A stretch of 64,000 nucleotides of DNA from assembly GCF_000758665.1 (NCBI RefSeq), contig NZ_CP009285.1, positions 2,232,001-2,296,000 of the forward strand, in the 5' to 3' direction. The notes under the pieces are model-generated. The model made no database searches and was not told where the DNA came from. It was given only the letters and a program-made list of their open reading frames with translations. Of the stretch, positions 10,950 to 20,035 are shown one piece after another. The stretch's first letter is position 1, and every line of letters starts with the position of its first letter. The DNA is from Paenibacillus borealis. Lineage in GTDB: Bacteria > Bacillota > Bacilli > Paenibacillales > Paenibacillaceae. The translations under genes and the position numbers were made by a program.

Positions 10950-13313
10950 TTGAATTTTAAATATTTGTGGGAAAAACGGAAGAGTATTATAGTGACCTGG
11001 CTTGTTTCCTACAGCGCTGTGCTGGTTGTACCAATGGTAGTCAGCCTGCTGGTGTACATGCAGTCCAGCCAGGCACTGAAGAGCGAAATTCACCGTGCCA
11101 ACGACTCCATGCTGAGGCAGGTCCGGTATACGATTGATACCCAGATTGATTTAATGAAACGGCTGAATATGGAGATTACCTGGAACACCAAGCTTCAGGA
11201 TCTGATGTATTCGAGCAAATCCTCCGGCGATGCCCAGTTCACTGCCTATCAGCTGGCCAAGGAATTCCGGATGTACCAGACCTCTTACGCGTCAATTGAT
11301 GAGTTCTACGTAACCTGGGAGCAGGAAGCGGCTGTCATCCGGCCGGGCAATGTGCGCGATTTCGCAACCGCTTTCAACACTATTCATAACACAGGAACCA
11401 TGAATGTTGGACAGTGGCTGGAGAATATTCATCAGTCGGCCAATAACCGTTTTCTGCTGTTGCCGCATCTCGATTCCGCTGAACCCCGGACCGGAATCGC
11501 CTATCTGATCCATCTGCCTAAGGATTTGAACGGGCGGGAGACGGGGACGGTTGTGGTTATGGCGGATACCGGCAGGTTCCAACAAGCGATTGAGAGTATC
11601 TCCGGCTTCAGCGGCGGACAGGTGCTCATCCTGAATGAAGAGAATGAAGTGCTGCTCTCCAATCTGCCGGTATCGATCAATCAGGACAGCCTGCTGAAGC
11701 ATTTGCCGCCGGACGGCAGCCGGATGGTCAATATGCCGGCGAGAGACGGTGACTCGGAGCTGTTCTATATTCAGTCCTCTGTGTCCAAACTGAAATATGT
11801 GCTGGTGATTCCAAGCAGCATTTATTGGGAGAAGGCGGAGTATGTCCGGAGATTCACCTATATCAGCCTGTTCATCAGTCTGCTGAGCGCCGGAGTCTTA
11901 ACCTGGTTCTTCATGCGCCGCAATTATTCGCCGATCCAGAAGCTCGTCCAGCTGCTGACCGACAAGAATTCCCATGAAGAACGGACCGACTGGAATGAGC
12001 TGAGCTTTATTCAACGGGCCATCTCGAATACGAGGAGAGAGAAGGAGACCATCGCGCTGCAAATGCAGATCCATCAGCATGTGCTGCGCTCCAATATGCT
12101 CAACCGGCTGCTGAAAGGGAAGATGGATACCCTCCTTCCTTACGAAGAAGCCCTGAAGTCCTTCGATATTCAGCTGCGCTCGGATGACTTCGCCGTGATC
12201 CTGTTCGTGGTGGAGAATAGCGAGAGCCTGTCGGCCCAGTTGCCGGGCATTGACCTGAATGAGAAGAACAAGCTGGTCCAGTTCATCATCAGCAATGTGG
12301 TGGAGGAGCTTGCAGGCCATTATCATCACGCCGGTTACATGGTCGAAGTGGATGAGATGATGGTATGCCTGGTGAATTGCGGAGAGCCGGAATCCGTCCT
12401 CTTCAGAGAGGATCTGGCCACCATCGCCGCTGAAGCACAGCGGTTCCTGAGCAGCTATCAGATGGATCTTACCGTATCCATCGGAGGCATCCATTCCTCT
12501 CTGCCCGGGATTGCCGAAGCCTATCGTGAAGCCGTCGATGCCATGGCGTATAAGATGGTGCTCGGCAAGCAGGAGATCATAACCTATGACGAGATCCGCA
12601 GTGAACAGGCGGATCATCCGCAGACCGGATACTACTACCCGCTTCAGGTCGAGCAGCAGATTATTAATATGATCAAGGTTGGCGACTTTGAGCAGGCGAC
12701 CCGGCTAATCAGCGAGGTGACAGACCGCAATTTCAATCAGCCCATCACCTCGCTTACCCTGGCCAGATGCCTGATCTTCAATCTGGCCGGAACCATGGTC
12801 AAGGCGGTCAATGAGCTAGGCGGCGGGGACAACAGCCTGCTCGGGGACAATCCGCTGTGGCTGGACAAGATTATTGCCTGTGACACCATTCTGGAGATGA
12901 AGGCAGAGCTTCAGACGCTGCTCGCCGAGGTTTGCGCCTACGCTGCGGCCCGGCTGGAGCAGAACGTATCCCATGAACGGGCCGAATCGCTGCGTGATCT
13001 GGTGGTGAAGGTAACGGAGCATATTGAAGAGCATTACAGCGACTCGAATCTGAGTGTTAATCTGATCGGCGAGCACTTCAATCTGAAGGGCAGCTATCTG
13101 TCCAAGCTGTTCAAGAATCAGACGGGTGAAGGCGTTCTGGATTACATCAACAAGTACCGGATCGGACAGGCCAAGGCCATGATCCGGGCCAGACAGGGAT
13201 CAATTGCCGACATTGCCAAGCTGGCAGGCTATAATGAGGCAGCGACCTTTATCCGGGTATTCAAGAAATATGAAGGGATTACTCCGGGCAAATACAAAGA
13301 GATCAATGGATAA
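10950..13313 (+). CDS. YesS-like membrane AraC-family regulator
   Basis: A 787-residue one-component regulator. A transmembrane helix at about 13-35, an extracellular sensor region, and a second helix near 295-315 (YISLFISLLSAGVLTWFFM) precede a cytoplasmic middle region. A C-terminal AraC DNA-binding domain (about 690-787) contains LIGEHFNLKGSYLSKLFK and IAKLAGYNEAATFIRVFK. The start is TTG 10950 with GAGGGG just upstream. A TATAAT at 10901-10906 could be its -10 box, though no good -35 is seen. It is likely the activator of the flanking transport/GH88 genes, sensing extracellular sugar or a loaded binding protein. Confidence 0.88.
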   Translation: MNFKYLWEKRKSIIVTWLVSYSAVLVVPMVVSLLVYMQSSQALKSEIHRANDSMLRQVRYTIDTQIDLMKRLNMEITWNTKLQDLMYSSKSSGDAQFTAYQLAKEFRMYQTSYASIDEFYVTWEQEAAVIRPGNVRDFATAFNTIHNTGTMNVGQWLENIHQSANNRFLLLPHLDSAEPRTGIAYLIHLPKDLNGRETGTVVVMADTGRFQQAIESISGFSGGQVLILNEENEVLLSNLPVSINQDSLLKHLPPDGSRMVNMPARDGDSELFYIQSSVSKLKYVLVIPSSIYWEKAEYVRRFTYISLFISLLSAGVLTWFFMRRNYSPIQKLVQLLTDKNSHEERTDWNELSFIQRAISNTRREKETIALQMQIHQHVLRSNMLNRLLKGKMDTLLPYEEALKSFDIQLRSDDFAVILFVVENSESLSAQLPGIDLNEKNKLVQFIISNVVEELAGHYHHAGYMVEVDEMMVCLVNCGEPESVLFREDLATIAAEAQRFLSSYQMDLTVSIGGIHSSLPGIAEAYREAVDAMAYKMVLGKQEIITYDEIRSEQADHPQTGYYYPLQVEQQIINMIKVGDFEQATRLISEVTDRNFNQPITSLTLARCLIFNLAGTMVKAVNELGGGDNSLLGDNPLWLDKIIACDTILEMKAELQTLLAEVCAYAAARLEQNVSHERAESLRDLVVKVTEHIEEHYSDSNLSVNLIGEHFNLKGSYLSKLFKNQTGEGVLDYINKYRIGQAKAMIRARQGSIADIAKLAGYNEAATFIRVFKKYEGITPGKYKEING

Positions 13314-13342
13314 ATTAACGAAGCGGGACGGGGGATTAACTA

Positions 13343-14980
13343 ATGCGGATCAAGAGAAGTAGCAAATCTGTCCTGCTGTTGCTTCTGAGTCTGATGCTGT
13401 TGACATCCTGCAGGGAATGGAGTCCACAGGCAGATCAGACGCAGCAGGGACCACCGCCGTCAGCAGCGGAGGTCCTTCCCGGAGCAGACGGTTATCCGTT
13501 ACAGACGGACAAGACGCTGACCTATTGGGCGGAGCTGAACGGCAACGCCGGGAACATTAAGCCTACCTTCCAGGAGGTGCCCTTCTTCCAGGAATGGCAG
13601 CGCCGCACCGGGGTGAAGCTGGACTTCATCCAGCCTCCGGCGAATCAGGCCAAGGAGGCGATCAATGTCCTGCTGGCTTCAGGTGAACTGCCGGATATGC
13701 TGGAATATGAATGGGCCAGCTTCCCGGGCGGCCCCGAGAAGGCGATCAGCGACGGATATATTCTGCGGCTGAATGATGCAATCGAGAAGTATGCGCCTAA
13801 CCTGCGGCGGTATTTGAGCCAGCACCCGGAAATCGACAAACAGGTGAAGACGGACAATGGCAGCTATTATGTCTTCCCGTTCATCCAGGGAGATGATCCG
13901 CTGCTTACCTACCAGGGGCCGATTATCCGCCAGGACTGGCTGGATGAACTGAATCTCCCGGTCCCGGCTACCATTGATGACTGGCATACGGTGCTGAAGG
14001 CGTTCAAGGACAAGAAGGGGGTTGCCGCCCCGCTTACGTTCCTGGGAGTGCCGAATCCGTTATTCGGAATTGAGAGCGGTGCTTTCGTCGGCGCCTACGG
14101 GATTAAGAAGGGATTCTATCTTGATCAGGGAGAAGTGAAGTATGGACCCGTCGAGCCCGGCTATAAATCTTTTCTTGCCTTATTCCGGAACTGGTATGCA
14201 GAGGGCCTGATTGATAAAAATATCGCGACCGTGGATACGAAGACGCTCGATGCCAATATGATCTCCGGCAGAAGCGGGTCCAGTATATGGAATGCCGGAG
14301 CCGGAATAGGCATGTGGCAGCCTGCAATCAAGGACCTGTGGCCGGAGGCGAAGTTTGTTCCGGCACCTTATCCGGTTCTGCATAAGGGAGAGAAGCCGAA
14401 GTTTGGTCAAAGGGCTAACGCTTATATGGGCAGCGGAGGCGTAGCGATCTCAAGCGGCAGCAGGAATGTGGAGGAAGCCGTCCGGATGCTGGATTATGGC
14501 TACAGCCCTGAGGGACATTTGCTCTTCAACTTCGGAATGGAAGGCACAAGCTATGCCATGAAGGACGGTTACCCGAAATATACGGATCTGATTATGCATA
14601 ACCCGGATAAGCTGGCTCCGTCGCAAGCCCTTGCCATGTATACCCGTGCCAGCTATTTCGGGCCATTCGTCCAGGATGTCCGGTATCTGGAGCAATACTA
14701 TTTCCTGCCGGAACAGAAGGAGGCGGTGCAGATCTGGTCGGACACTGATGCCAGGAACACCATGCTTCCGCAAATCTCCAAGACGGAGAAGGAGAGCACC
14801 GAGTTCTCCGCCATCATGCTGGATGTGACGACGCTTGTGGATGAGATGTCCCTGAAGATTATTTTTGGCATTGAGCCGCTGGACAGCTTTGATGATTATG
14901 TAGCCCAGATTAAGGCGCTGGGTATTGACAGGGCCCTTGAGATTCAGACAGCGGCGCTTACCCGGTATATGGAACGGTAG
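13343..14980 (+). CDS. Second extracellular solute-binding lipoprotein
   Basis: A 545-residue binding lipoprotein (signal ending LLLLLSLMLLTSC; lipid Cys near 23). It is a clear paralogue of the protein at 6032: both begin the mature region with YP(I/L)QTD..L.YW.E.NGN and share the PGGPEKAI(N/S)DGYIL block. It lies 29 bases after the regulator stop and has no permease of its own, so it probably feeds the permeases at 7748-9595 with a different ligand, or helps the regulator sense ligand (inference). Confidence 0.9.
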   Translation: MRIKRSSKSVLLLLLSLMLLTSCREWSPQADQTQQGPPPSAAEVLPGADGYPLQTDKTLTYWAELNGNAGNIKPTFQEVPFFQEWQRRTGVKLDFIQPPANQAKEAINVLLASGELPDMLEYEWASFPGGPEKAISDGYILRLNDAIEKYAPNLRRYLSQHPEIDKQVKTDNGSYYVFPFIQGDDPLLTYQGPIIRQDWLDELNLPVPATIDDWHTVLKAFKDKKGVAAPLTFLGVPNPLFGIESGAFVGAYGIKKGFYLDQGEVKYGPVEPGYKSFLALFRNWYAEGLIDKNIATVDTKTLDANMISGRSGSSIWNAGAGIGMWQPAIKDLWPEAKFVPAPYPVLHKGEKPKFGQRANAYMGSGGVAISSGSRNVEEAVRMLDYGYSPEGHLLFNFGMEGTSYAMKDGYPKYTDLIMHNPDKLAPSQALAMYTRASYFGPFVQDVRYLEQYYFLPEQKEAVQIWSDTDARNTMLPQISKTEKESTEFSAIMLDVTTLVDEMSLKIIFGIEPLDSFDDYVAQIKALGIDRALEIQTAALTRYMER

Positions 14981-14983
14981 AAC

Positions 14984-15017
14984 AAACCCCCTGCAGAGAG
15001 GCTCTCGCAGGGGGTTT
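14984..15017. terminator. Bidirectional terminator between convergent genes
   Basis: AAACCCCCTGC (14984-14994) pairs perfectly with GCAGGGGGTTT (15007-15017), with AGAG/CTCT extending the stem. It lies between the convergent genes ending at 14980 and 15045 and can serve both. Confidence 0.8.
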
Positions 15018-15044
15018 ACTATGCTCAATCACAATATGTGTCAA

Positions 15045-15626
15045 TCAAGTCCGCTCATCCGTAAGATATTTCTTCACCGGAGGCGGGCTATAATCAGCCA
15101 ATTGCTGCAGAATTCCCTCCGCAGTCGTATCGTTCAGCATGATGGAATGCTGTTTCTCCTGCATGAACTTCTCCTGGACCATGTTGCCAAACAGGGCAAT
15201 CAGCGGATCGTAATAACCGTTGACGTTCAGCAGCCCGCAGGGCTTCTGGTGCAGACCGAGCTGCGCCCACGTGAAAATCTCGAAATACTCCTCCATCGTG
15301 CCCGGCCCGCCCGGCATGGCAATGAATCCGTCGGCAAGCTCAGACATCTTCAGCTTCCGTTCGTGCATGGAGTCCACCATAATCAGTTCGGTCAGACGGG
15401 TATGCTCGATTTCTCTTTTTTTGAGAAAATGGGGCAGAACCCCGATCACGCGTCCCCCCGCCTGCATGACGCTATCTGCAATAGCGCCCATTAAGCCGAC
15501 AGTAGCTCCGCCATAGATCAGCGTGATGCCCCGTGCAGCCAGCTCTTTGCCCAGAGCAACAGCATACTCTTTGTATACGGGCGAAGCGCCGTCATTCGAA
15601 CCGCAGAAAACAGCGATACTCTTCAT
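15045..15626 (-). CDS. LOG family protein (TIGR00730)
   Basis: A 193-residue Rossmann-fold protein of the LONELY GUY family. Characterised members cleave nucleoside 5'-monophosphates such as cytokinin ribotides to base plus ribose 5-phosphate. The family motif PGGPGTMEE is clear, as is the N-terminal IAVFCGSNDG. The length is typical. In Firmicutes the relative is YvdD. It is cytoplasmic and stands alone. The real substrate in this organism is not shown by sequence. Confidence 0.92.
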   Translation of the reverse strand: MKSIAVFCGSNDGASPVYKEYAVALGKELAARGITLIYGGATVGLMGAIADSVMQAGGRVIGVLPHFLKKREIEHTRLTELIMVDSMHERKLKMSELADGFIAMPGGPGTMEEYFEIFTWAQLGLHQKPCGLLNVNGYYDPLIALFGNMVQEKFMQEKQHSIMLNDTTAEGILQQLADYSPPPVKKYLTDERT

Positions 15627-15685
15627 ATTATGCTGACTCTCCTTTGCCTAAAGGTAATGTACCTTCAAGTGAACGAAGGTTTTCC

Positions 15686-16540
15686 CTAATAATGTATCAC
15701 GGATTTCCGGCTATGTAATTTGTTTCTCCGCAGCAGCAGCAGAATTCCAATAGCAAATCCCATACAGGTAAGCGAAGCGGTTGTAGCGTAGCTGCCCGTC
15801 CAGATCATCAGATTCACATTCAGCAGCGAGTGGATGCCCACTACGATGAACAGATTCCGGGTCAACACATAGAGGAGTGCAAACAGCATCCCGAGAATGA
15901 CCAGCTGGATAAAATCATACACAAACTCCATTCCGCTAAGTCCGCCGTAAATCCGGTTCGGGATATGCATGAGGGCAAAGATCGTTTGTGAGATGAGCAT
16001 CGCTTTAACTATGCGGGAAGAAGGCTTGACCGTTCCAGACAACCAATGCTGGATTTGCACAAAAAGGAAGCCGCGGAAGATGATCTCCTCCAGCAAGGCA
16101 TTGCCGAACAATTGTCCGAGCAAAGCGCCCAGAAGCAGATTCGGAAAGTCGGCAAGGTCTTGATTCCATGTAAGTGCTGTACCGGCAATGAGATTGATGC
16201 AGGCACTTATTACATTGACCGCCAGCCAGAACACGAATGTCCACAAGCATCCGGCCAGCAGCTTCTCCCGTCTCAGTCCCAGATCCCGCAGCGGAATCCG
16301 GACCATTGCCCATAAATAAATAACGACGATGACCATGAGACCGAGCAGCCCCGCACATAACGTGGCATTCATCCACCCGCGGGTAAGCCGGTTAATGCCA
16401 TCGAAGGTCCCCTTTTCAAAGAAAAAGAGGTTCACTGTCATCGCGAAGATAATCTCAAGAATGATAAGGCCGACGATAAACCAGGCTGAAATACGTTTTC
16501 CGGTATAAATTCCTGCGTGTTCCCCTGTCTCAAGCTGCAC
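15686..16540 (-). CDS. CPBP family intramembrane metalloprotease
   Basis: A 284-residue membrane protein with about seven to eight hydrophobic segments. It carries the CPBP/Abi signature: EEIIFRG (glutamate pair plus Arg), a FALMHI motif containing the second-site His, and a later HSLLNV with His. Members are prenyl-protease-like integral membrane proteases; bacterial ones often act in self-immunity to peptide toxins or have no known role. No bacteriocin gene is near. It is read leftward toward the LOG gene, 59 bases apart, so they may share a transcript. Confidence 0.85.
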   Translation of the reverse strand: MQLETGEHAGIYTGKRISAWFIVGLIILEIIFAMTVNLFFFEKGTFDGINRLTRGWMNATLCAGLLGLMVIVVIYLWAMVRIPLRDLGLRREKLLAGCLWTFVFWLAVNVISACINLIAGTALTWNQDLADFPNLLLGALLGQLFGNALLEEIIFRGFLFVQIQHWLSGTVKPSSRIVKAMLISQTIFALMHIPNRIYGGLSGMEFVYDFIQLVILGMLFALLYVLTRNLFIVVGIHSLLNVNLMIWTGSYATTASLTCMGFAIGILLLLRRNKLHSRKSVIHY

Positions 16541-16622
16541 CTAAGTAACACTCCTTTGGATGAAGAAAAATTTACCAGTTAATCCCTCTCCATTACTATA
16601 TTGGCTATGAATAGGATTCACT

Positions 16623-16667
16623 GTCACAGAAGTCACAACAGTCACAGAAGTCATTAAAGTCACACCG
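16623..16667. repeat. Five 9-base tandem repeats upstream of licT
   Basis: Five consecutive 9-mers each begin GTCA: GTCACAGAA, GTCACAACA, GTCACAGAA, GTCATTAAA, GTCACACCG. They end about 80 bases upstream of the licT promoter. They may be a regulator binding array or simply a microsatellite. Nothing else of note lies in 16541-16748. Confidence 0.6.
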
Positions 16668-16748
16668 CTGCACTGCCACGATCCAACCAGTCATAAAAAG
16701 AGCGCTGCTATGGGCATAATTAGCAAAGCGGATTTCTGATACTTACGG

Positions 16749-16776
16749 TTGACACCGTTTTCAGCTTATGTTAAAT
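16749..16776 (+). promoter_or_regulatory. SigA-type promoter of the licT-bglP operon
   Basis: TTGACA (16749-16754) and TTAAAT (16771-16776) are spaced by 16 bases. The antiterminator target begins about 10 bases beyond, as expected for a transcript that carries it at its 5' end. Confidence 0.65.
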
Positions 16777-16785
16777 TGTTTCCGA

Positions 16786-16814
16786 GGCTTGTTACCGGTA
16801 ATGCGGGCAAAACC
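16786..16814 (+). promoter_or_regulatory. Ribonucleic antiterminator (RAT) upstream of licT
   Basis: A 29-base element with the family pattern GGCTTGTTAC...GCGGGCAAAACC. Its 3' end overlaps the left arm of the following terminator, so binding of LicT would stop the terminator from folding. It implies that licT is autoregulated by beta-glucoside supply. Confidence 0.88.
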
Positions 16815-16862
16815 ACAATGGGAATGATTGATTCGTTTCCGTTGTTGTTTTGCCCTTTTTTA
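16805..16862 (+). terminator. LicT-controlled leader terminator 1
   Basis: GGGCAAAAC (16805-16813) pairs with GTTTTGCCC (16847-16855), followed by a T run. The left arm is shared with the RAT. Confidence 0.88.
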
Positions 16863-16887
16863 TTCCTCAAAAGCAGGTGGGTCGAAA

Positions 16888-17721
16888 GTGATAATCAAAC
16901 AGATTTTTAACAATAATATCGTTAGCACCGTGGACGATAAGGATCAGGAGCTGCTTATCCTCGGCCGGGGTATCGGTTTCCAGTTCCGGGCGGGCGACCC
17001 GATTGACGAGGCGCGGATTGAGAAAGTCTTCCGGCTTCAGGATTCCTCCATTTACGAGCGCTTTAAGGCAATTGTTACAGAAATGCCGATTGAAATCCTG
17101 CAGGTGACAGATGATATTGTAAGTCTGGCGCGGATGCAGCTGGGCAAGCAGATCAGTGACGGCATTTATGTGTCGCTTTCGGATCATATTCATTTTGCAG
17201 TGCAGCGTCTGGAGCGGGAGCAGATTGTCCGTAACCCGTTATCCTGGGAGGTGCAGCATTTCTACAAAGCCGAGTATGATGTGGCGAAGGAAGCGTTGAC
17301 GATTCTGCGGGAGCGGCTGGGGATTGATTTTCCCAAGGATGAGATCTGCAATATCGCGCTTCATTTCATCAATGCCGAAGTCAATGACTCGATGAACGAT
17401 GTGACGCATCTGATGCAGCTGCTGCAGGAAATTATGAACATTATCAAATATCATTTTGGCGTGGATTTGGATGAGGACAGCGTCAACTATTTCAGGTTCA
17501 TTACGCATCTCAAATATTTCTGCCAGCGGGTCATCACCCATTCCAGCCACGACGATACCGAGGAGTATTTGTACAAGGTGGTTAAGAAGAATTATCCGGA
17601 CACCTTCAAATGCATCCGCAAGATTGAGTCCTTTATCCTGAAGAACTACGAGTACGTCATGACCCATTCCGAGCAGCTCTATCTGACCCTGCATCTGGAA
17701 CGGCTGATGAAAACCAAATAA
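16888..17721 (+). CDS. licT: BglG/LicT family transcription antiterminator
   Basis: A 277-residue protein, the same length as B. subtilis LicT. It has an N-terminal CAT RNA-binding domain (about 1-58, starting MIIKQIFNNNIVSTVDD) and two PTS-regulated PRD domains with conserved histidines (SDHIHFAV; ALHFINAE in PRD1; FITHLKYF and LTLHLERL in PRD2). I chose GTG 16888, 7 bases after AGGTGGG, over an upstream in-frame ATG at 16828 that lies inside the terminator. It binds the RAT elements before itself and before bglP when beta-glucosides are present and PTS phosphorylation allows. Confidence 0.93.
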   Translation: MIIKQIFNNNIVSTVDDKDQELLILGRGIGFQFRAGDPIDEARIEKVFRLQDSSIYERFKAIVTEMPIEILQVTDDIVSLARMQLGKQISDGIYVSLSDHIHFAVQRLEREQIVRNPLSWEVQHFYKAEYDVAKEALTILRERLGIDFPKDEICNIALHFINAEVNDSMNDVTHLMQLLQEIMNIIKYHFGVDLDEDSVNYFRFITHLKYFCQRVITHSSHDDTEEYLYKVVKKNYPDTFKCIRKIESFILKNYEYVMTHSEQLYLTLHLERLMKTK

Positions 17722-17726
17722 CAAGG

Positions 17727-17755
17727 GGCTTGTTACTGTTCAATCAGGCAAAACC
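17727..17755 (+). promoter_or_regulatory. Ribonucleic antiterminator (RAT) upstream of bglP
   Basis: A second 29-base RAT (GGCTTGTTACTG...CAGGCAAAACC) begins only five bases after the licT stop and overlaps the arm of the next terminator. So bglP is controlled separately from licT by the same protein. Confidence 0.9.
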
Positions 17756-17817
17756 CGAATGAAAACCGGCATGCGTTTCTATCGCGTATGCACGTGTTCA
17801 TTCGGGTTTTTTTATTA
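17750..17817 (+). terminator. LicT-controlled leader terminator 2
   Basis: AAAACCCGAATGAA (17750-17763) pairs perfectly with TTCATTCGGGTTTT (17797-17810) and a T run follows. Confidence 0.9.
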
Positions 17818-17838
17818 CAATAATTAGGAGGAAGACGA

Positions 17839-19746
17839 ATGAAACACCAGGAAACAGCGCAGCAAATCGTCAAGTCGGTGGGCGGAGTATCCAATGTGAA
17901 GTCGGTTTACCACTGTGTAACGCGTCTGCGCTTCGAGCTGAAGGACAACAATAAAGCGGATCAGGCCGCGCTCAAGAAGCTGGATATGGTGATGGGCACC
18001 AACATCTCGGGTGAGCAATTCCAGGTTATTATCGGCAATGATGTGCCTAAGGTATTTGACGAAATGGTTAAAGAGTACCCGGCGCTCAAGCAGACAGCGG
18101 AAGGAAATAAGCAGGTTGACGGGAAGAAACAGAATGTGATTCTGAAGATTTTTGAGACAATTGCCGGTGTATTCGCACCGATGCTGCCCGCAATCACGGC
18201 TGCCGGTATCCTCAAGGGACTGCTCGCATTATTTGTGACCCTGGAATGGCTGTCAGCGGGAACCGATACGTACCGTATTCTGTCCGCGATTGGTGATGGC
18301 GTATTCTACTTCCTGCCGATGCTGATCTCCTTCAGCGCAGCACGTAAATTCGGCAGTAACCCGTATATTGCGGTTGGTGTCGGCGCGGCGCTGATGTACC
18401 CGGATATGGGCGCACTATTGTCCAGCGGGAACCCTGTATCCTTCCTTAGTATTCCGGTAACAGCGGTCTCCTACGGATCTTCCGTAATTCCGATTCTGTT
18501 AGCAATCTGGATCCTTTCTTACGTGGAAAAAACCGTTGACCGCTTCATCATACCGTCACTCAAGCTGCTGCTCGTGCCGCTGATCTCCTTACTGGTGATG
18601 GTTCCGGTCACGCTGATCGCGATTGGACCTCTGGGAACCTTCGTCGGAGACGGATTGTCCGGCGGCATTAACTGGCTGCTGAATGAAGGCGGCCTGATCT
18701 CCGGGATCGTACTTGGCGGGGCGATGTCCCTGATTGTTATGACGGGTATGCACTATGCACTGGTTCCGGTGATTATCAGCAACCTGGCTACACTCGGCTT
18801 CGATAAGTTCCTGCCGCTGACCTTCATCTCCAATATGGGACAGGCAGGCGCTACACTCGGCGTATTCTTCCGGGCCAAAGATAAGAAACTGAAATCCGTC
18901 GCCTTGTCCACCAGCTTCACCGCACTCATGGGTGTAACGGAGCCGGCCATGTACGGTGTCAATATGAAATACAAAAAGCCGTTCATCGCTGCGATGATTG
19001 GTAGTGCGGCAGGCGGCGGCTTCGCGCTGGCGTTCGGCGCCAAGGCCTATGCGCTGGCTGGTAACGGCGGTATCCCGGGTCTGCCGGGATTGGTTGGACA
19101 GACCTTCTGGTACGCTTTTGGCGGGATGGTCATAGCCTTTGTAGTTGCAGCGGTTGTTACAGTGTTGCTTGGTTTCCACGAAGAAGCTGATGATGCGGAG
19201 CAGATTTCCGGCAGCATCGCCGCTAAACCGGCAGATGTGACTCCGGCAGCACCGGCACCGGTAGAGGTTGAAGTTGAACCGGCATCCGCTACCGCAGACA
19301 GCACCGCTTATGCACCAATGACCGGCAAGGCGATTCCGTTAAAAGAAGTCAATGACCCTACCTTCGGCGATGAGCTGATGGGTAAAGGCATTGCGTTTGT
19401 GCCTACAATCGGGGAGCTCATATCTCCAGTCAGCGGTACCGTAATGAATGTCTTCAAAACCAAGCATGCTATGGTTATCCGCAATACTGACGGCATGGAA
19501 CTCCTGATCCACGTCGGGATCAACACCGTGAAGCTGCGCGGTCAATTCTTCGAAGCGCATGTACAGGCCGGTGATCCGATACAGGCCGGCGACAAGCTGC
19601 TCACCTTCGATCTGGCGCAAATTGCCCAGAATTATGATATTACGACCGCTATGGTCGTGACTAATACGGCCGACTATAAGCAGATTCTGCCGCTTAAGCT
19701 GGGTGAGGTTGCTTTCGGCGAGCCGGTGCTGAAGGCGGAGTTGTGA
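17839..19746 (+). CDS. bglP: Beta-glucoside-specific PTS transporter, IIBCA
   Basis: A 635-residue phosphotransferase permease in domain order IIB-IIC-IIA. IIB (about 1-90) has the phosphocysteine in VYHCVTRLRF. IIC (about 100-460) has ten or so hydrophobic segments. An Ala/Pro/Glu-rich linker leads to IIA (about 490-635) with the phosphohistidine region MELLIHVGINTVKL. It imports and phosphorylates aryl-beta-glucosides, cellobiose or salicin-type sugars. The start has TAGGAGGAAG upstream. Its product feeds the 6-phospho-beta-glucosidase at 20249, but a 500-base spacer of unusual sequence lies between them. Confidence 0.94.
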   Translation: MKHQETAQQIVKSVGGVSNVKSVYHCVTRLRFELKDNNKADQAALKKLDMVMGTNISGEQFQVIIGNDVPKVFDEMVKEYPALKQTAEGNKQVDGKKQNVILKIFETIAGVFAPMLPAITAAGILKGLLALFVTLEWLSAGTDTYRILSAIGDGVFYFLPMLISFSAARKFGSNPYIAVGVGAALMYPDMGALLSSGNPVSFLSIPVTAVSYGSSVIPILLAIWILSYVEKTVDRFIIPSLKLLLVPLISLLVMVPVTLIAIGPLGTFVGDGLSGGINWLLNEGGLISGIVLGGAMSLIVMTGMHYALVPVIISNLATLGFDKFLPLTFISNMGQAGATLGVFFRAKDKKLKSVALSTSFTALMGVTEPAMYGVNMKYKKPFIAAMIGSAAGGGFALAFGAKAYALAGNGGIPGLPGLVGQTFWYAFGGMVIAFVVAAVVTVLLGFHEEADDAEQISGSIAAKPADVTPAAPAPVEVEVEPASATADSTAYAPMTGKAIPLKEVNDPTFGDELMGKGIAFVPTIGELISPVSGTVMNVFKTKHAMVIRNTDGMELLIHVGINTVKLRGQFFEAHVQAGDPIQAGDKLLTFDLAQIAQNYDITTAMVVTNTADYKQILPLKLGEVAFGEPVLKAEL

Positions 19747-19754
19747 GGTTGCCG

Positions 19755-19955
19755 GTTTAGGTTTGGTCGTATCTTCGATCTTTTATGGGGATTAGCTTGG
19801 ATCTTCGATTTTGGTTTTAGTTTTCGGTCTTTGGTTTTTGTCTTAGTTTTTGGTCTTTAATTTGGATCTTAGTTTTGACCTTCGATTTGGAGCTTAGCCT
19901 AAGTTATTTGCTAGGCGCCAGCTCCGGTCTTAGCCTGAGTTTGAGCTTAGTGATT
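19755..19955. repeat. G/T-rich degenerate repeat after bglP
   Basis: About 200 bases are built from variants of TCTTAGTTTT, GGTCTTTGG and GATCTTCGATTT, with very few A or C in the first 120 bases. The repeats are irregular (about 12-25 bases). No open frame with coding character is present. The origin may be slippage or decay; no function is visible. Confidence 0.55.
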
Positions 19956-20035
19956 TCGGAACGAAGCGATCGGGTTGGCTTAGAATTTTGTCACCTCCGA
20001 ATGCTTCATTCTAACAAAAGGCTATTAGTAACGGA

